A DNA stretch of 64,000 nt, from the NCBI GenBank assembly GCA_017893485.1, contig CM030366.1, positions 180,693,981-180,757,980 on the forward strand, in the 5' to 3' direction. This DNA is from Hemerocallis citrina (lineage: Eukaryota; Streptophyta; Magnoliopsida; Asparagales; Asphodelaceae). This document shows positions 26,609 through 38,451 of this stretch, piece after piece. The notes beneath the pieces were generated by a model that was given only the letters and a program-made list of their open reading frames with translations, made no database searches and was not told the DNA's origin. Position 1 is the stretch's first letter; every line of letters starts with the position of its first letter. The position numbers and the translations under genes were made by a program.

Positions 26609-27029
26609 ACTGGAGATGTAGAATACCTCGAGAATTGACGGAAGCAAAGGGTTTGAGAGCATCTTCACAGAAGAAGAGGGACAATCAAGTGCCTAGGGCA
26701 AGATAAGGTGCCGGGTCTGGATGGTTTCCCAATTTTCTTCTACAGATTATATTGGATCATCATCAAGGATGATTTGATTGCAATTTTTGGGTATTTCTAT
26801 CATGTTTGTGCTGAAATTGTTAGATTAAATTACGCTAAATGTTATTATAATACCAAAAAAAAGTAGAGGTCTTAAGGGTGGAGGATTTAAGACTGATTAG
26901 CCTACTGAATGGGTCATTTATGATCACTACCAAAGTCCTGGCACAAAGGATGTCTCCTCACTTAATCGATGTGGTGGGGGAAGCGTATAGTGGCTTCATC
27001 ATGAGGAGAGATATCATGGATAGTGTTGC
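26609..27029 (+). pseudogene. LINE-1 RT N-terminal part, copy 1
   Basis: L1-type RT. Residues around GQDKVPGLDGFPIFFYRLYW (26697-26756) correspond to the conserved KAPGPDGFP region, followed by LRLISLLNGSFMITTKVLA (26884 on) of the RT fingers. Frame breaks occur near 26830-26875. The left edge was lost at the giant LTR; the right edge is interrupted by a TRIM after target GTTGC (27025-27029). RT resumes at 31067. Confidence 0.85.
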
Positions 27030-27734
27030 TGTAAATGTCCCTATCACTAAGCTAAAACTTTGAAGTTGTATAAGGGTTGAGAAAAATTGCACTTGTATTC
27101 TAACACTATAACACCCCGAATTCCAAATAAGTCTGAATTCGAAGTTCCACAGGATCTTTACACTTCACTTCGTACAACTTTACAAGGAATTTAAAACTTT
27201 TGTTTACATCAGAGTCTTTTACATCAAAAGGCAACGGAATAAATAAAATACAACAATAATAAATGTACAATTGTAACAACTTTAGCATTTAAGTAATCAT
27301 CAGCAACAAATTCATCTTGATATCTTCTTCTGAATTCTAAGTCCTGCATATCAATCTGTGTGCACGTCAGTTGCTTACAACTGACGAAATATTATACACG
27401 GCCATCCTCGCTATGCCGAAAATATAACGATTTTTTAATACTTTAACAAACACAAACTTGATCACAAACAAAGCTAAAGAGGGACTATCCTATTGATGTC
27501 GTGGGTGCTGTGCACTTAATCCTTAATGCAGTTATTTATATTAAATGACACTAATGCACACTTGTTCGAACTTATGCATCCCATTCTACATAAATCCGAG
27601 GGCAAGCCCTTAACCGTTCTTCATCTTGTAGGGTTGAATGTCTCGTTATGGGTTTAACTACTACGGTACTACGGTAAGTATCTTAGATGTTCTATGAGTT
27701 ACGAGCTCATGTCCAGATAGCCTGGAGGAAAATC

Positions 27735-27896
27735 CCACGTCATAACATGACGCATCATGCAGACTACCTATGGACAATTCGCCTCCGTCATGAAACGATG
27801 GCACTACGTAGTCACCAAGTACCCCACAAGCGTCGCCACGGTCCCGATAATTCTGGATATGTATTCACGTCATGACATGACGCATCATGCAGACAG
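27735..27896. repeat. Pair of CGTCATGACATGACG palindromic repeats in the solo LTR
   Basis: CACGTCAT(A/G)ACATGACGCATC occurs at about 27737 and 27866. The core CGTCATG-A-CATGACG is a perfect inverted repeat. It occupies the minisatellite region of the LTR family. Confidence 0.8.
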
Positions 27897-28675
27897 TCTG
27901 TGAACACTCTCACATCGTAGATCTGAGGCCCTCAAACTTGTGTTTTTCTCTTACTTTCATCACATCTTCACTATGTGTCTAATCCTTAGATTTTTAGTTT
28001 GTTTTAGAAGAAAATCATCACAACCTAAAACTAGCTTACCCTACCGGACTTAAACCAAACAAAAAGAGACAGTCAGCCCAACTGACTACTTCTCTAGAGA
28101 TGCTCAGCCCACACTGGTTAGCTCTCACATTCATTAATAAACACTGCCGGTCACTAGGGTCTCGCCTAGGCTCTAGATTCCAACAACTATCTCATTCTAG
28201 ATATCAACAATATGTTACATTCATTCTCAAAATAATATTTCAATTTCTTTATTCACAATCTCTTTCTCAAAGAAAACATTTCTTTTATAATCTCATAACA
28301 TGAAATAATTCAATTCAACATCTTTTATCAATTTAATCACTTATAGAATTGTGTACAATTCAAATACTCTCTTAATCAAATGTTAATAACCATAAAATCT
28401 CATTGAGAAGAATCTAAGTGCATTCCAAATTTTCATCTTTCTTAAATTAAACAAGAGTCACATTTTAATCGATAAAATTGAGTTCTTCAACATTATTTAA
28501 TGTAAATTTTCCTTTCAATTTTCACAAAATATATCAAAATATTGTAGAAATGATTTATACAAGGTCTAAACAATTTTAGAAGAATAATATAATTTTTCCC
28601 AATTTTAAAACTCTAAATAAACCCACAAAATCGAATTTATATCAAAAAAATATAAAAGCCCAAACAAAAGGCAGA

Positions 28676-29020
28676 GGGTCGGATTCGAACCCAGACCAAC
28701 ACCCCCGCCAATGAACAGTAACCGACCCAAAGCGCACCCAAAGAACAGAAGTCCAAGAGTGACTAACTGATATGATATTGTTTATTTACTTTATATGTCA
28801 ACTGTACTGCATTTGGGAAAAATCAATTTTTTGAAAAACAAAGCCTCTAACAAGACTTGAACCCAAGACCAGAGCCTCCGCCCATGAACAGTAACAGACC
28901 CAAAGCGCATCCGAAGACCAGATTTCCAAGAGTGACTAACTGATATGGTTTCGCCTAAGAACTTTATGTTTGTGATGTACTGTGTTTCGGGAAAAATCAA
29001 ATTCAATTATAAGAGAGCCT
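28676..29020 (-). repeat. Tandem tRNA-like modules in the solo LTR (period about 173 bp)
   Basis: Minus strand: A-box-like TGCGCTTTGGGTCGG (28716-28736) and B-box GGTTCGAATCC (28681-28691, a match to GGTTCGANNCC). A diverged second unit has GCGCTTTGGGTCTG and GGGTTCAAGTC (28856-28909). A related module sits in the plus LTR at 36691-36764. It does not fold as an intact tRNA by eye. Confidence 0.6.
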
Positions 29021-29451
29021 CTCAAGACTCCTTTATAAAATTTCTTATACTTACAAAATATATATTAATGAGGCTATTTCCACATTTCTCTATTATAATA
29101 GCATTTTAAAACCATTTTCATACATGTTACATTATTGTGACTATTGTAAAAACATTTTACCATGTATAAATTTTCATTCCAACAATAAATATTTCTCTTT
29201 CTAATTCAACAAGAGTTCTAGCCATTTCAATGATTCACAATATTATTTCAACAAATCATAACACAATTTGATAAAGTATGCAATCTACATTTAACATACC
29301 AATCAAAATTTAACAATTAAATTATATATTATCTACCATACAATCTACTCCTAAAATTAGAAAGAATTTAAGAAACACCCACCCAAAAAATATGATTTCT
29401 TAGCAATTGAACTCCAAACGGAGTCTCACCCCGCCTCGAAATCCATGCACC

Positions 29452-29530
29452 AAGGCAAAACTTCCATCTCCATCAACTCCTCCCGAAATGCATAGCAACC
29501 CATTTCGGCAGTGCACAAGAACAACACCAA

Positions 29531-29583
<53 letters not shown>

Positions 29584-30043
29584 TACATACATATAAAATA
29601 GTGGTGGAGGAAGCAGAAATGAATGCTGGATTGGTTGGTGGATTTGGTTTCGGCAGAGAAGAAAGAAGGAAGGGGAAGGAGGAGAAGTGAATAGGTTTAG
29701 ATTTTTATAGAATTTAATTAGGTGGGTATATTAACTACTCCCTACTTAAACCACTAAGGCAAAACTTCCATCTCCAGCAATTCCTCCCGAAATGCACAGC
29801 AACCCGTTTCGGCAGTGCACAAGAACAACACCAATCTCTCACATATGTATATATATATAATAGGAAATATTATAGATTGTATGTGGGTGGTGGAGGAAAC
29901 AGAAATGAATGTTGGATTGGTTGGTGGATTTGGTTTCGGCCGAGAAGAAAGAAGGAAGGGGAAGGAGGAGAAGTGAATAGGTTTGGATTTTTATAGAATT
30001 TAATTAGGTGGTTATATTAACTACTCCCCACTTAAACCACTAA
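29452..30043 (-). repeat. Tandem duplication of the LTR promoter region
   Basis: Unit 1 (29452-29755) and unit 2 (29756-30043) are highly similar. Each carries AAGGCAAAACTTCCATC, TTTCGGCAGTGCACAAGAAC and a minus-strand CTATAAAAATC (29700-29710; 29985-29996). Unit 1 contains the (CA)n tract. The LTR therefore has two candidate TATA boxes about 286 bp apart. Confidence 0.85.
29532..29577. repeat. (CA)n microsatellite
   Basis: About 23 CA units followed by TATACATACATACAT. Short Val/Cys- or His/Thr-rich frames here are artefacts. Confidence 0.98.
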
Positions 30044-31066
30044 CTCCACTCATTCAATTCAAAATTTATTCTTCCCTCCTTGCTTAAAAACAGCCGGCCT
30101 CATTTTTGAGTGTGCACATTACACGTGTGCACGTGCACGTGCTTTGTGTACACTTCACAAAATTCATTATTTATTTAATTTAAAACATGTGTATAAATAT
30201 ATGTGAGATGTGTATAAAATTAGTTTAATCAAAAAATTATAGTTTTCATTCATGAATAAAATAGACACATACACACTTCAAATTTTCATTTTGAAAAGAA
30301 GGCAACTAACACGTGCATTGCAAACACGTGCATCGCACGTAAAATATCAAAATACGAAATCAACTTTATCAACAAAAAAATATTTAAAGATAATCTAAAT
30401 ACAACATAAGAAATATATTTATTAATTTTTATATATTCCACAACGTAATCACTACGTACATAGAAAACACGTGCACCGCACGTATAATAATAGTTAAATC
30501 GAAATAGGAGAAAAATGAACTTCCGTTTATAAAAAGAATTTGAAGGAGTCATAAAATAAATAATTTTAATACATAGAAAATATTACACGTTGCGGTGGAA
30601 ATTACATAATCGATACGTGCATCGATAACACGTATAAAATACGTAAAAATACAGATATTGAAATTTTATATTTGAGTTGAACAAATAGGATTTTAAGAAT
30701 ACTGGAAATACATAAATAGTCGGAATCCAAAATACGTAGTGAAACACGTTACAAATATTACCAGTAACGGTACAAAATACACGTGCGTAACACATGAGGG
30801 CAAAATAGTCATTTTCAATTTTGCAAGGTGTTACAAACATGCCCCCTCCAGGTCGAGAGCCCATTTTTTTATGGGACCAAGAAACGAGATAAATACCCAA
30901 CAAATTATAGGTCGAGAAATGGCATTTTTTTTAAATCTGCATTTAAATTGCTTAGCCAGTGGGATTCAAACCTGGGTTACTCTGATACCATGTGAAAGTC
31001 CCTGCCCCTAAGCTAAAACTTTGAAGTTGTAGAAGGGTTGAGGAAAATTGCACTTGTATTCTAACA

Positions 31067-33127
31067 GTTGCGTCTGCCCATGAAATTGTCTTCAGAGGAT
31101 GCAAGGAAAAATCAGATGACTTTCTGCTAAAACTAGATTTCAAAAAAGTGTATGACTCAGTAGAATAGTGTGGATGAGGTCCTACAGCTCAAAGGATTTG
31201 GTCCGAAGTGTAGATTGTGGATTAGGAAGTGGGTTAAAGGTGGGAAAAAAATTTATTCAGATCAACAGGAAATCAGGGAAAGGAAATTCGATATCATTGG
31301 GGACTCGGAAAGGGGACCCTTTGTCTTATCTTTTGTTCACCTTAATTCTGAACGGGTTGACAGAAATGATTAAGAGAGGTAGAGAAGAGCATGCTATTTA
31401 GGGTCTTGCAATCAAAGGTATACTGGAGACAATATCGATACTACAATACGTGGACGACACCTTATTGTTCAGTGCAGCGAAAGAAGAAGATATTTTGGCT
31501 TTAAAGATTGTTCTTAACTATTTTAAGTCTTGGGCATGTTTGAAAGTGAACCTCCACAAGAGTTGTGTTATCCCTCTTAGACAAAAAATTCCCATCCTGA
31601 TTGGTGCAATCAAGAACTACTTAGGATGTGAGATATGAGAATTTTTCTTTAAGTATCTTGGTACACCCATTAGGCCAGGATCGATGCGAAGAGAGGATTG
31701 GCAACAACTGATAGAGAAGGTAGAAAAGAGATTAGCCGAATGGAAGTGGCATTTTCTATCGCTAAGTGGAAGAACTACGCTTATTAATTCAGTCCTAAAT
31801 AAATATGCCAACGTACCTTATGTCAATCTATGAACTTCCAAAATGGGTTATTGGTAGAATTGACAAATGTAGGAGAAGATTCTTGTGGAAATGAGCAAAC
31901 GAGGACAATAAAGGTATTCACCTGGTTAATCGGGGTGAGTTTGCAAGAGAAAGAAATTTGGGGATTAGGAATCACAGATCTGGATGACATGAACAAAACA
32001 TTAATGTTCGGAAAAGACACAACAAATGGTGGTACAAATCTTTCATGTTGTATCAGAGAAGGAAGGAGTACAGGCTCGGAGGGAGAAATGAGCATGGTAA
32101 GGCTTTATTGCTCTGGAAAGGGGTCGCGGAGGTGGGGGATACTTTTCATGCTAATACAAGATGTGTGGTTGGCAACGGAAAAGATACACGATTCTGGAAA
32201 GATAAAAGGTGTGGGAGAAACATACTTCAGTCCCTTTTACTGGAGGTCGTCGGAGAATCGGTGAACATTGATACGCTTATCAATGATGTTTGGAGAAATG
32301 GTAGACTCGGGATTATCTTCTTCAACTGCGGATACTGAAGGACTTCATTAGTACAAAGGGTCAGTACCTTAACAGAGCGGATAATGAGAGAAGTTGGAAT
32401 TTAGAGCCTAATGATACATTCACGGTGTCCTCATGTACAAGTGGCTAAATGATGGAGGGATTAGAAGAAAGGAAGCCAGTTCAATCTGGAGAACTCATGC
32501 ACCAATGAAAGTGAAAGCTTTCCTTTGGCTTGTTGTAAGCGATGCAATTCTTTCAAAAGTCAACCTTCGCAAACGCAACCTGCAGGTGGACGTTAGGTGC
32601 TCCAGATGCTTGGTAGAAGATGAGGACATTAATCACATTTTATTCACTTGTCTTAGGGCAAGGTTAGCTTGGGAAGTAGTCTGCTTAGGCTTTGGGATAT
32701 TTGAGTGTCCAAACTCGACATTGGAGATTTGGAGTAAGTGGAGAGCGAGGGCAGTCAGGAAGGAGCTTAAAGAAGCTTGGAATATCTCTGCAACTGCTAT
32801 GTTATGGGGTCAATTGCTAGATCACAACGAGTTATGTTTTCGTAATCGCAACAGTAGATTTTCGATCATGATGCATAAAAAAAATTCGTCCATTCATGGT
32901 TGGCCAAGTCAAGCAAATATGAAGAGTAGAGTACGCACAAAGGAGGGGGTGTAGGCAGAGCATGAGTTGTGGTGGGGGGCGAGTTAGAGTTGTGATTGTA
33001 TATATACCTTCTTTTGAGTAGTAGATGTAGTATTAGTCTAGATCCATGTAATTAGTTCTACCTTGTTTTGTTAATTCATCATTAATGAAGCGATAACGTG
33101 GTCACCTTTAATTATTCTAAAAAAAAA
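31067..33127 (+). pseudogene. LINE-1 RT, zf-RVT and 3' end, copy 1
   Basis: RT resumes after the TRIM with LLLDFKKVYDSVE, WIRKWVKG, then the catalytic YVDDTLLFS (31447 on; two Asp present). The connection domain follows (31680-31870), then zf-RVT at 32433-32954: FLWLVVSDAILSKVNLRKRN, CSRCLVEDEDINHILFTC, with Cys-x2-Cys and His-x4-Cys ligands. Many shifts and stops (31145, 31640, 31815, 32330) make it dead. The 3' UTR ends CATTAATGAAGC, stem GATAAC (33092-33097)/GTCACC (33101-33106), then A-rich. It is co-linear with 51233-53293. Confidence 0.9.
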
Positions 33128-33985
33128 TGGTATCATCAACCTACTATAAATGAAAAACACCCTGAAAACCATCAAAACCTCCCAACCCTTCAATCAAATT
33201 GTTATTCCATACTTTTTTTGGGGGGGGGGGGGGGGGTATCACTTTGCTGTTTGTTTGAGTTTACGTCTTGAGAGAAATGCAGTTTCTAAAGATAAAATTG
33301 TATATATCCATTTCTCCACTCGGTTCTCTCTTGTGTGAATGCAACATATCCTATCTAGTGCGAGGAAATCCAAAGTTACTAGTATGAGAAAAGTGAGCCT
33401 CATTTGTATGAAAAAAAATTCTCATACAAAGTGAGGTGTCAAAACAATAACCCTTAGATCATAGGTTTGATCAAATGACTCATGTACAAGTTAACAAATC
33501 TATAATCTATAGGTTCTTATTTTGACACCTCACTTTATATGAAGAAAAAAAATCATATAAATTTAAGGCACTCTCTCTCTCTATCTATATGGCATACTGC
33601 CTAGCCTTCCACATTGAGGAGAAAAGGGACTTGAATAACTTGATACTTGATCAGATTAAAATAAATATAAAGTAAAACATGACAAACCAGCTGAAAATGA
33701 AAAGCACACAGAGATGCACTAAAGAATCAGTGAGTACCCAGTCACTATCCCTTGTAAATAAATAAATAAATCAGCCTGCTTTCATTCATCCAATTAGTGG
33801 GCCGCGCCCCAAGTTTTTCAAATGGATAAGCCCCAGGTTTGCTTAAATTTAGACAACCCCACAACATAATATCCTCAACTTCTCCCTTCTTAATTTTGTT
33901 CAATATATATATCTACATCCCCACAACATAATATCCTCAACTTCTCCCTTCCTTCTTAATTTTGTTCAAAAAAAAAGATACTTAC
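33128..33985 (+). pseudogene. Orphan upstream region of the small gene, duplicate copy 1
   Basis: Matches 53294-54180 of copy 2 (GGGCCGCGCCCCAAG, AAGCCCCAGGTTTGCTTA, ATATCCTCAACTTCTCCCTT), the upstream and leader DNA of the ORF at 54226. Homology stops at a poly(A)-like run near 33970, and no counterpart of the ORF follows. The TATA-like TATATTTA of copy 2 (54064) is TAAATTTA here. A G homopolymer lies at 33220-33236. I infer a promoter/leader relic whose coding part was lost. Confidence 0.75.
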
Positions 33986-34953
33986 ATAGCCATATATAGT
34001 AATGTTATTCATTGCTGTTGTTTAATTCTTATGAAGAAATTAATCTGTATATAAGGGAGAGGGGAATATATGATGATTAATTTTGACGTTTTAATTATAT
34101 TAACAAACTAATCAATTACTTAAATTATTTCGTTTATTTCTAAATTTCATCGTGAACTGAATGACAACAAAATTTCTATATATATGGTAAGAAGTGGTTG
34201 GCCTATAGGACTTCTATAGGCTATTGGATTAATGGGATTAATAATGAGCCTATAGAATAAGTATGGGGCAATGGCATTTAATTGCGCAAAAGGACAAAAA
34301 TAACGAGAAGAAGAGAGGGGCTATTTGGTGGTGTGTGGCGTGGGGTATTATCCATATCGTTGGGAAGGAGGGAGAATGAGTGCATATATAGAATTGTCAA
34401 AGATCAAAAGGTACCTATCGGTTTGGATACCTTTTGTGAGGCACACCTATGATAGGCAGTTGTTAGAATTTATTTGTTCACGTATTACCCGCACGTGTAG
34501 CTGCATGCGCAACAGAGCTGGGCTCGGAGCCCGTTGCATCGAGTTTTAAGGAAGCTTTTGATTCCTTATGTACTTTAAAGTATTATTGACTAATTTATAT
34601 TAGTTATGATAATTATGCTGTAGAAATTTGTATGCATTAATTGATTATCTAGTTGCTTCCAACAAGTTATTGCATAGTTATATATTTTTTTTTAATACAT
34701 TTTATATATCTTTTTGGGATTAGTTTTATGCCTAACGGGTTTTTGCTTATAGTTGTTCTCCTGTCAGTTTTCATATTTACTTCGTTGTTCTTATCATACA
34801 TTAGTTTCTTAAGTTAGCGACCCAATGTAATTAGATAAAAAAAGATAGAATGATTTTCCTGAACTTTTCGTGTAATATTTTCTTGTTATTAGAAATTGTT
34901 CTTGTCCCTACTAGTAGTAGTTCTGAGGACAGAACTATTCTAAGGGGGAGTGA
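33986..34953 (+). mobile_element. Internal remnant and polypurine tract of a plus gypsy element
   Basis: The last 100 bp (TTCTGAGGACAGAAC, then AAGGGGGAGTGA at 34942-34953) are the 3' internal end and PPT before the LTR at 34954. Upstream, 33986-34850 is AT-rich with no coding frame I recognise. A 74-codon frame at 34325-34549 has no family match. The left border is unknown. Confidence 0.6.
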
Positions 34954-36690
34954 TGTAACACCCCAGAATTTCGAATATTTTATTTTTATTTAATAAATAT
35001 TTTTTAATCAATTTATTTAATTATTTTTAATTTTGTAAAATTGACATTTTCACACGTGCAAATACTTTTTAGGTGCATATTTCCACTTTTAAAATTCTGA
35101 ATAAATTTTCCTATTTATAATTGAGTATATTATAAATTTTGAGATTTTTCTGAATAAAGGAACTAATTTTGTAAATACCTTGAAAGAAAAGGGTTTTTGT
35201 GCAAAATGTCGATTGAGGGTAAAATTCGAATTTAAATTTTTTTGATGTTTTGGTAGGTTGGTCTGGCAGTGGGGAGATTGGGGGAGAGATTTTATCCCTC
35301 TAAATTGATTTGATTTTAATTTATTGAGTATATATATATTTACACAATTTTGAGATTGTTGGGGACTTTATTGAAAATATTCTTTCTAGAGAATAAAAAG
35401 TCAGAAAATTTATTTGAAAAATCTAATTTTTATTATTAGATAATAATTCTAAATTTTCTGGATTTTTCTGAATAAAGGAAACTACTTTTGTAAATTTTCG
35501 AAAGAAAATGGGTTTTTGTCAAATGTTGTTTGGAGGTGAAATTTGGAAAAAAGATTGATGGACTGCATTTAGGGCCGGCTAATCAGTATAAGGCTCTAAT
35601 GAATTAGAATTTATCCATATTTAGTTGATTTTAACTGATTTAACTAAATAAATATGTATTTATGCAATTTTGAGATTGTTGGGGGAATAAATTGCAAAAC
35701 TGAGATAAAACCCTAGATGTGCAACCGGCCTATAATAGAGAGCAGTCATCTCTATGTTTTGGAACACACACACAAAAATATCATCCTTTTTAATATTTTT
35801 ATCCCTATTTTCTTGGAGTTGGAGGCTTGGATTCTTGGATTTTCACAAGGAGGAGGAGGGCTTTTTTTCTTGTTAATAATGTTCTTCATTGATCTCCTTT
35901 GAGGTGGGTGGTACTTCTCATCTCTTGATTGTTTTATGCTTGTACAATATGATGATGGTTGATCAAATATGATATATCTTGTACGATTATAAAACTTGTT
36001 ATAGATCTATTAGAGGATAAATCTTAATGAAAAAGTAGTCATATAACATCTTCATGAATAAGAACCCTAATTGAGATGTGATTATCATGTATAAATTGTT
36101 TATTAATATTAGAGATTGGTGATGCATAAAAGAACTTGTTTTGATTCACACAAAAAAAAACTGGTATGATCATAGAGTTTATAATAGTTGATGGGTATTT
36201 GTTATGAAATTTATAGACTGTTGAATACACACAAATTTATTGCTTGATTGATTAAAAAGTTACAATTTTTGTAGAGAATCCGTTGTTTTAATTAGAATAA
36301 ATTTTATGTTTTAGATTCTAGAGTTTTGATAGTTGTATGATGATGGATTGTGTATTAAATATTGGGTGTTAATATTATAACTTAGAGATTATCATGAACA
36401 TTCAAATATAAATTTTTAATTGATAAAGATTTAGTTTGGGATCTATAAAATTGATTGATGGTCATGGATTTAACTTGTAGATGATGGAGATTTGTAGAGA
36501 TAATTAGAACTTATTGTATGCCCTTAAATTCATGTTTGGATTGATTTTTGAAGTTGAGATTTTCCATGTTTATGTGTTGTTTTAAAGTTTTAGAAATTAA
36601 AGTTTTACATTAGGGTTTGAATAATTGTTGTATGGTTGAATTGGATTTATAGGATTTCGGGTGTTTCAAATGCCTTCTTATGTCAGCGAG

Positions 36691-36790
36691 TGGCTTTGGG
36701 GTAGTCGGCTAGCCCAGGAGGATGTGGGCCTTGGGCCTCTTGCTGGTCGCACGGGTTCAAACCCGGATGGACACAGTTTCGGTTTTTTTT
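36691..36790 (+). other. tRNA-like module with Pol III box-like motifs in LTR
   Basis: A-box-like TGGCTTTGGGGTAGTCGG (36691-36708), B-box-like GGTTCAAACCC (36754-36764; one mismatch to GGTTCGANNCC) and a T-run just after (36783 on). Related to 28681-28736 on the minus strand. A tRNA-derived SINE or captured tRNA is the likely source. Confidence 0.55.
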
Positions 36791-38451
36791 TTCTTGTTTT
36801 TTCTTGTTTTGTTTTTCTTTTCCTTACTGTTGAGTTTTGTTTTTAAAGCTTTGTTTTGTTTTTAATTTTTCTGTTGAGTTTTTCCTTCAGTTTTAAAGTT
36901 TTAAAATAAAAAAGAAAAAAATGTGTTGGGTTGAAAACTTATTTAATAAATTTCAATGTTATAGATTATTAATTCTAAGACTTCAACTTTTGAGAATTTA
37001 ATTTCATATTTTGAAGGCATATAATTCCAAATTTCTAAATGAGTTATTTTAGTTTTTTGTTGATTAGAATCCCAGAATTTAATTATTGAAGTGTCGAATA
37101 TGGAAAGAAATGTTATAAGATGAGAAGAGAATATTTTTGGTGATTTTGGATTTGTTTCTATGAATGAAGTTGAATAATTATGGAAGTGGTTGTTTTTTTA
37201 AAATGAGGAAATAATATTATATAACGAGCTATTTGTTTGCTGAAATTAATGATTTACGAGTTGAATGTGAAAAAAATAGAGATGCATTAAATTGAGATTA
37301 ATGTGGTTTTGTGGAAAATCGTATTTTTGTGAAGATTGAGAAGATTATGAATGAACTGTTGAGGGTTATTTTTGAGTTTAGGGTTAATGTGGGATACCCT
37401 AGAGAAGGAATGTGGTAATGTTTTAATTGTGATGATTCTAGAGGTTGGGTGGGACCCTAGCATGCCGGCAGATGAGACTTTTGTGGATATTGGCCATCGG
37501 GGCCTTGTTGTTGATTTAGTTGAGTTAAGTCCAGCAGGGTACACCAAATCTAAGGAAAATTGTGACATAACTAATAATAATAAACCTAAGGACAGACAAT
37601 AGCTGGAGTTGTGATGAAATAAAAGCAAACATAGGTAGAGGGCCTCATATGACCAGACAGTGGAAGATAATCTATGGAGTTACCGGGGTGTGATCACGGA
37701 CGGTTTGGGATGTGTCTTTGGGATTACCGGGGTTCGGGGCGATGCTCATGGGATATTGGTGTGATGAGGTACCATTGGCGGACGGTGTGGGTTTCAATTT
37801 CCCTTAATTATCGGGGTGTGAGGGTGTGTACCCAAAATCACGGACGATGGGACGTTGATTCTCAGGGATTACCGGGGCATGGCACTAGATACTCACAGAA
37901 TACTCTAAATCTTAAAGTAATCACTGTAGTAGGTTAATTGCATAACGAGGGATTGAACTCTGCAAAGTGGAGAACGATAAGGACTTGCACCGGACTTATG
38001 TAGAATGAGATGCATAGAATCCGACAAGTATGCATTAGTAATCATCATATGCGTTTGTGTTTCTTGACTTGTTTTATGCATGCTTGTTTTTTTTGTTTTT
38101 CAGACACTTGACACTTAGTCTAGCTTCATTTGTTGTTTTACGCTTCTTTCATTGTTGTTCTATGTTCTATTTATTATTGTTTAAGCATCATTTATTATTG
38201 CTATATTATTATGCATCAAGTTTGTGGTTGTGAGATCTAGAAGTATCACTATTACTACAGTTGACGTCAGTTGCATGCCCACTTTTCGTATATCTTTTGC
38301 AGAATTTTCAGTTATGGATAGCATTGGTTCAAGTAAAGCTTAGAGTATAAACAAAAGATGAAAATGTAATATGTTGTAATTAAAGTTGTAATGAATGTGT
38401 CTAAATTCCAATGTGCTTTGTAAAAGAGTTGATGTAATAAAGAGTATTTAA

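Larger units (their letters stand above)
27107..30835 (-). repeat. Giant gypsy solo LTR nested in the TRIM
   Basis: Plus ends TATAACACCCCG (TG mutated to TA) and AAGGTGTTACA, 3729 bp, flanked by AACAC and AACAT (one mismatch), so it looks like a solo LTR with a target duplication. It is co-linear with copies A and B at both ends (CACTTCACTTCGTACAAC; CACGTGCGTAACACA). It contains a tRNA-like module duplicated in tandem, a promoter-region duplication and a (CA)n microsatellite. No PBS or internal sequence is attached. Confidence 0.88.
27030..31066 (-). mobile_element. TRIM element, with a nested solo LTR inside
   Basis: Terminal direct repeats of 76 bp at 27030-27105 and 30991-31066 (plus-strand ends TGTAAATGTCCC / TGTGAAAGTCCC and TTCTAACA) share about 70 positions. 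The minus-strand PBS TGGTATCAGAGT abuts the right repeat at 30979-30990. The PPT GGAGGGGGCA lies at 30841-30853. The target duplication GTTGC is perfect (27025-27029 and 31067-31071), and copy 2 shows the unoccupied CTTGC site at 51228-51232. Without the nested LTR the element is about 307 bp and noncoding. This is a textbook terminal-repeat retrotransposon in miniature; mobilisation in trans is inferred. Confidence 0.93.

Noticed and set aside
28681..28740. Functional tRNA gene
   Set aside because: Only A/B-box-like words are present; no acceptor or anticodon stem could be folded by eye.
34325..34549. 74-codon ORF
   Set aside because: No recognisable motif and no support from a duplicate; in residual retrotransposon DNA.
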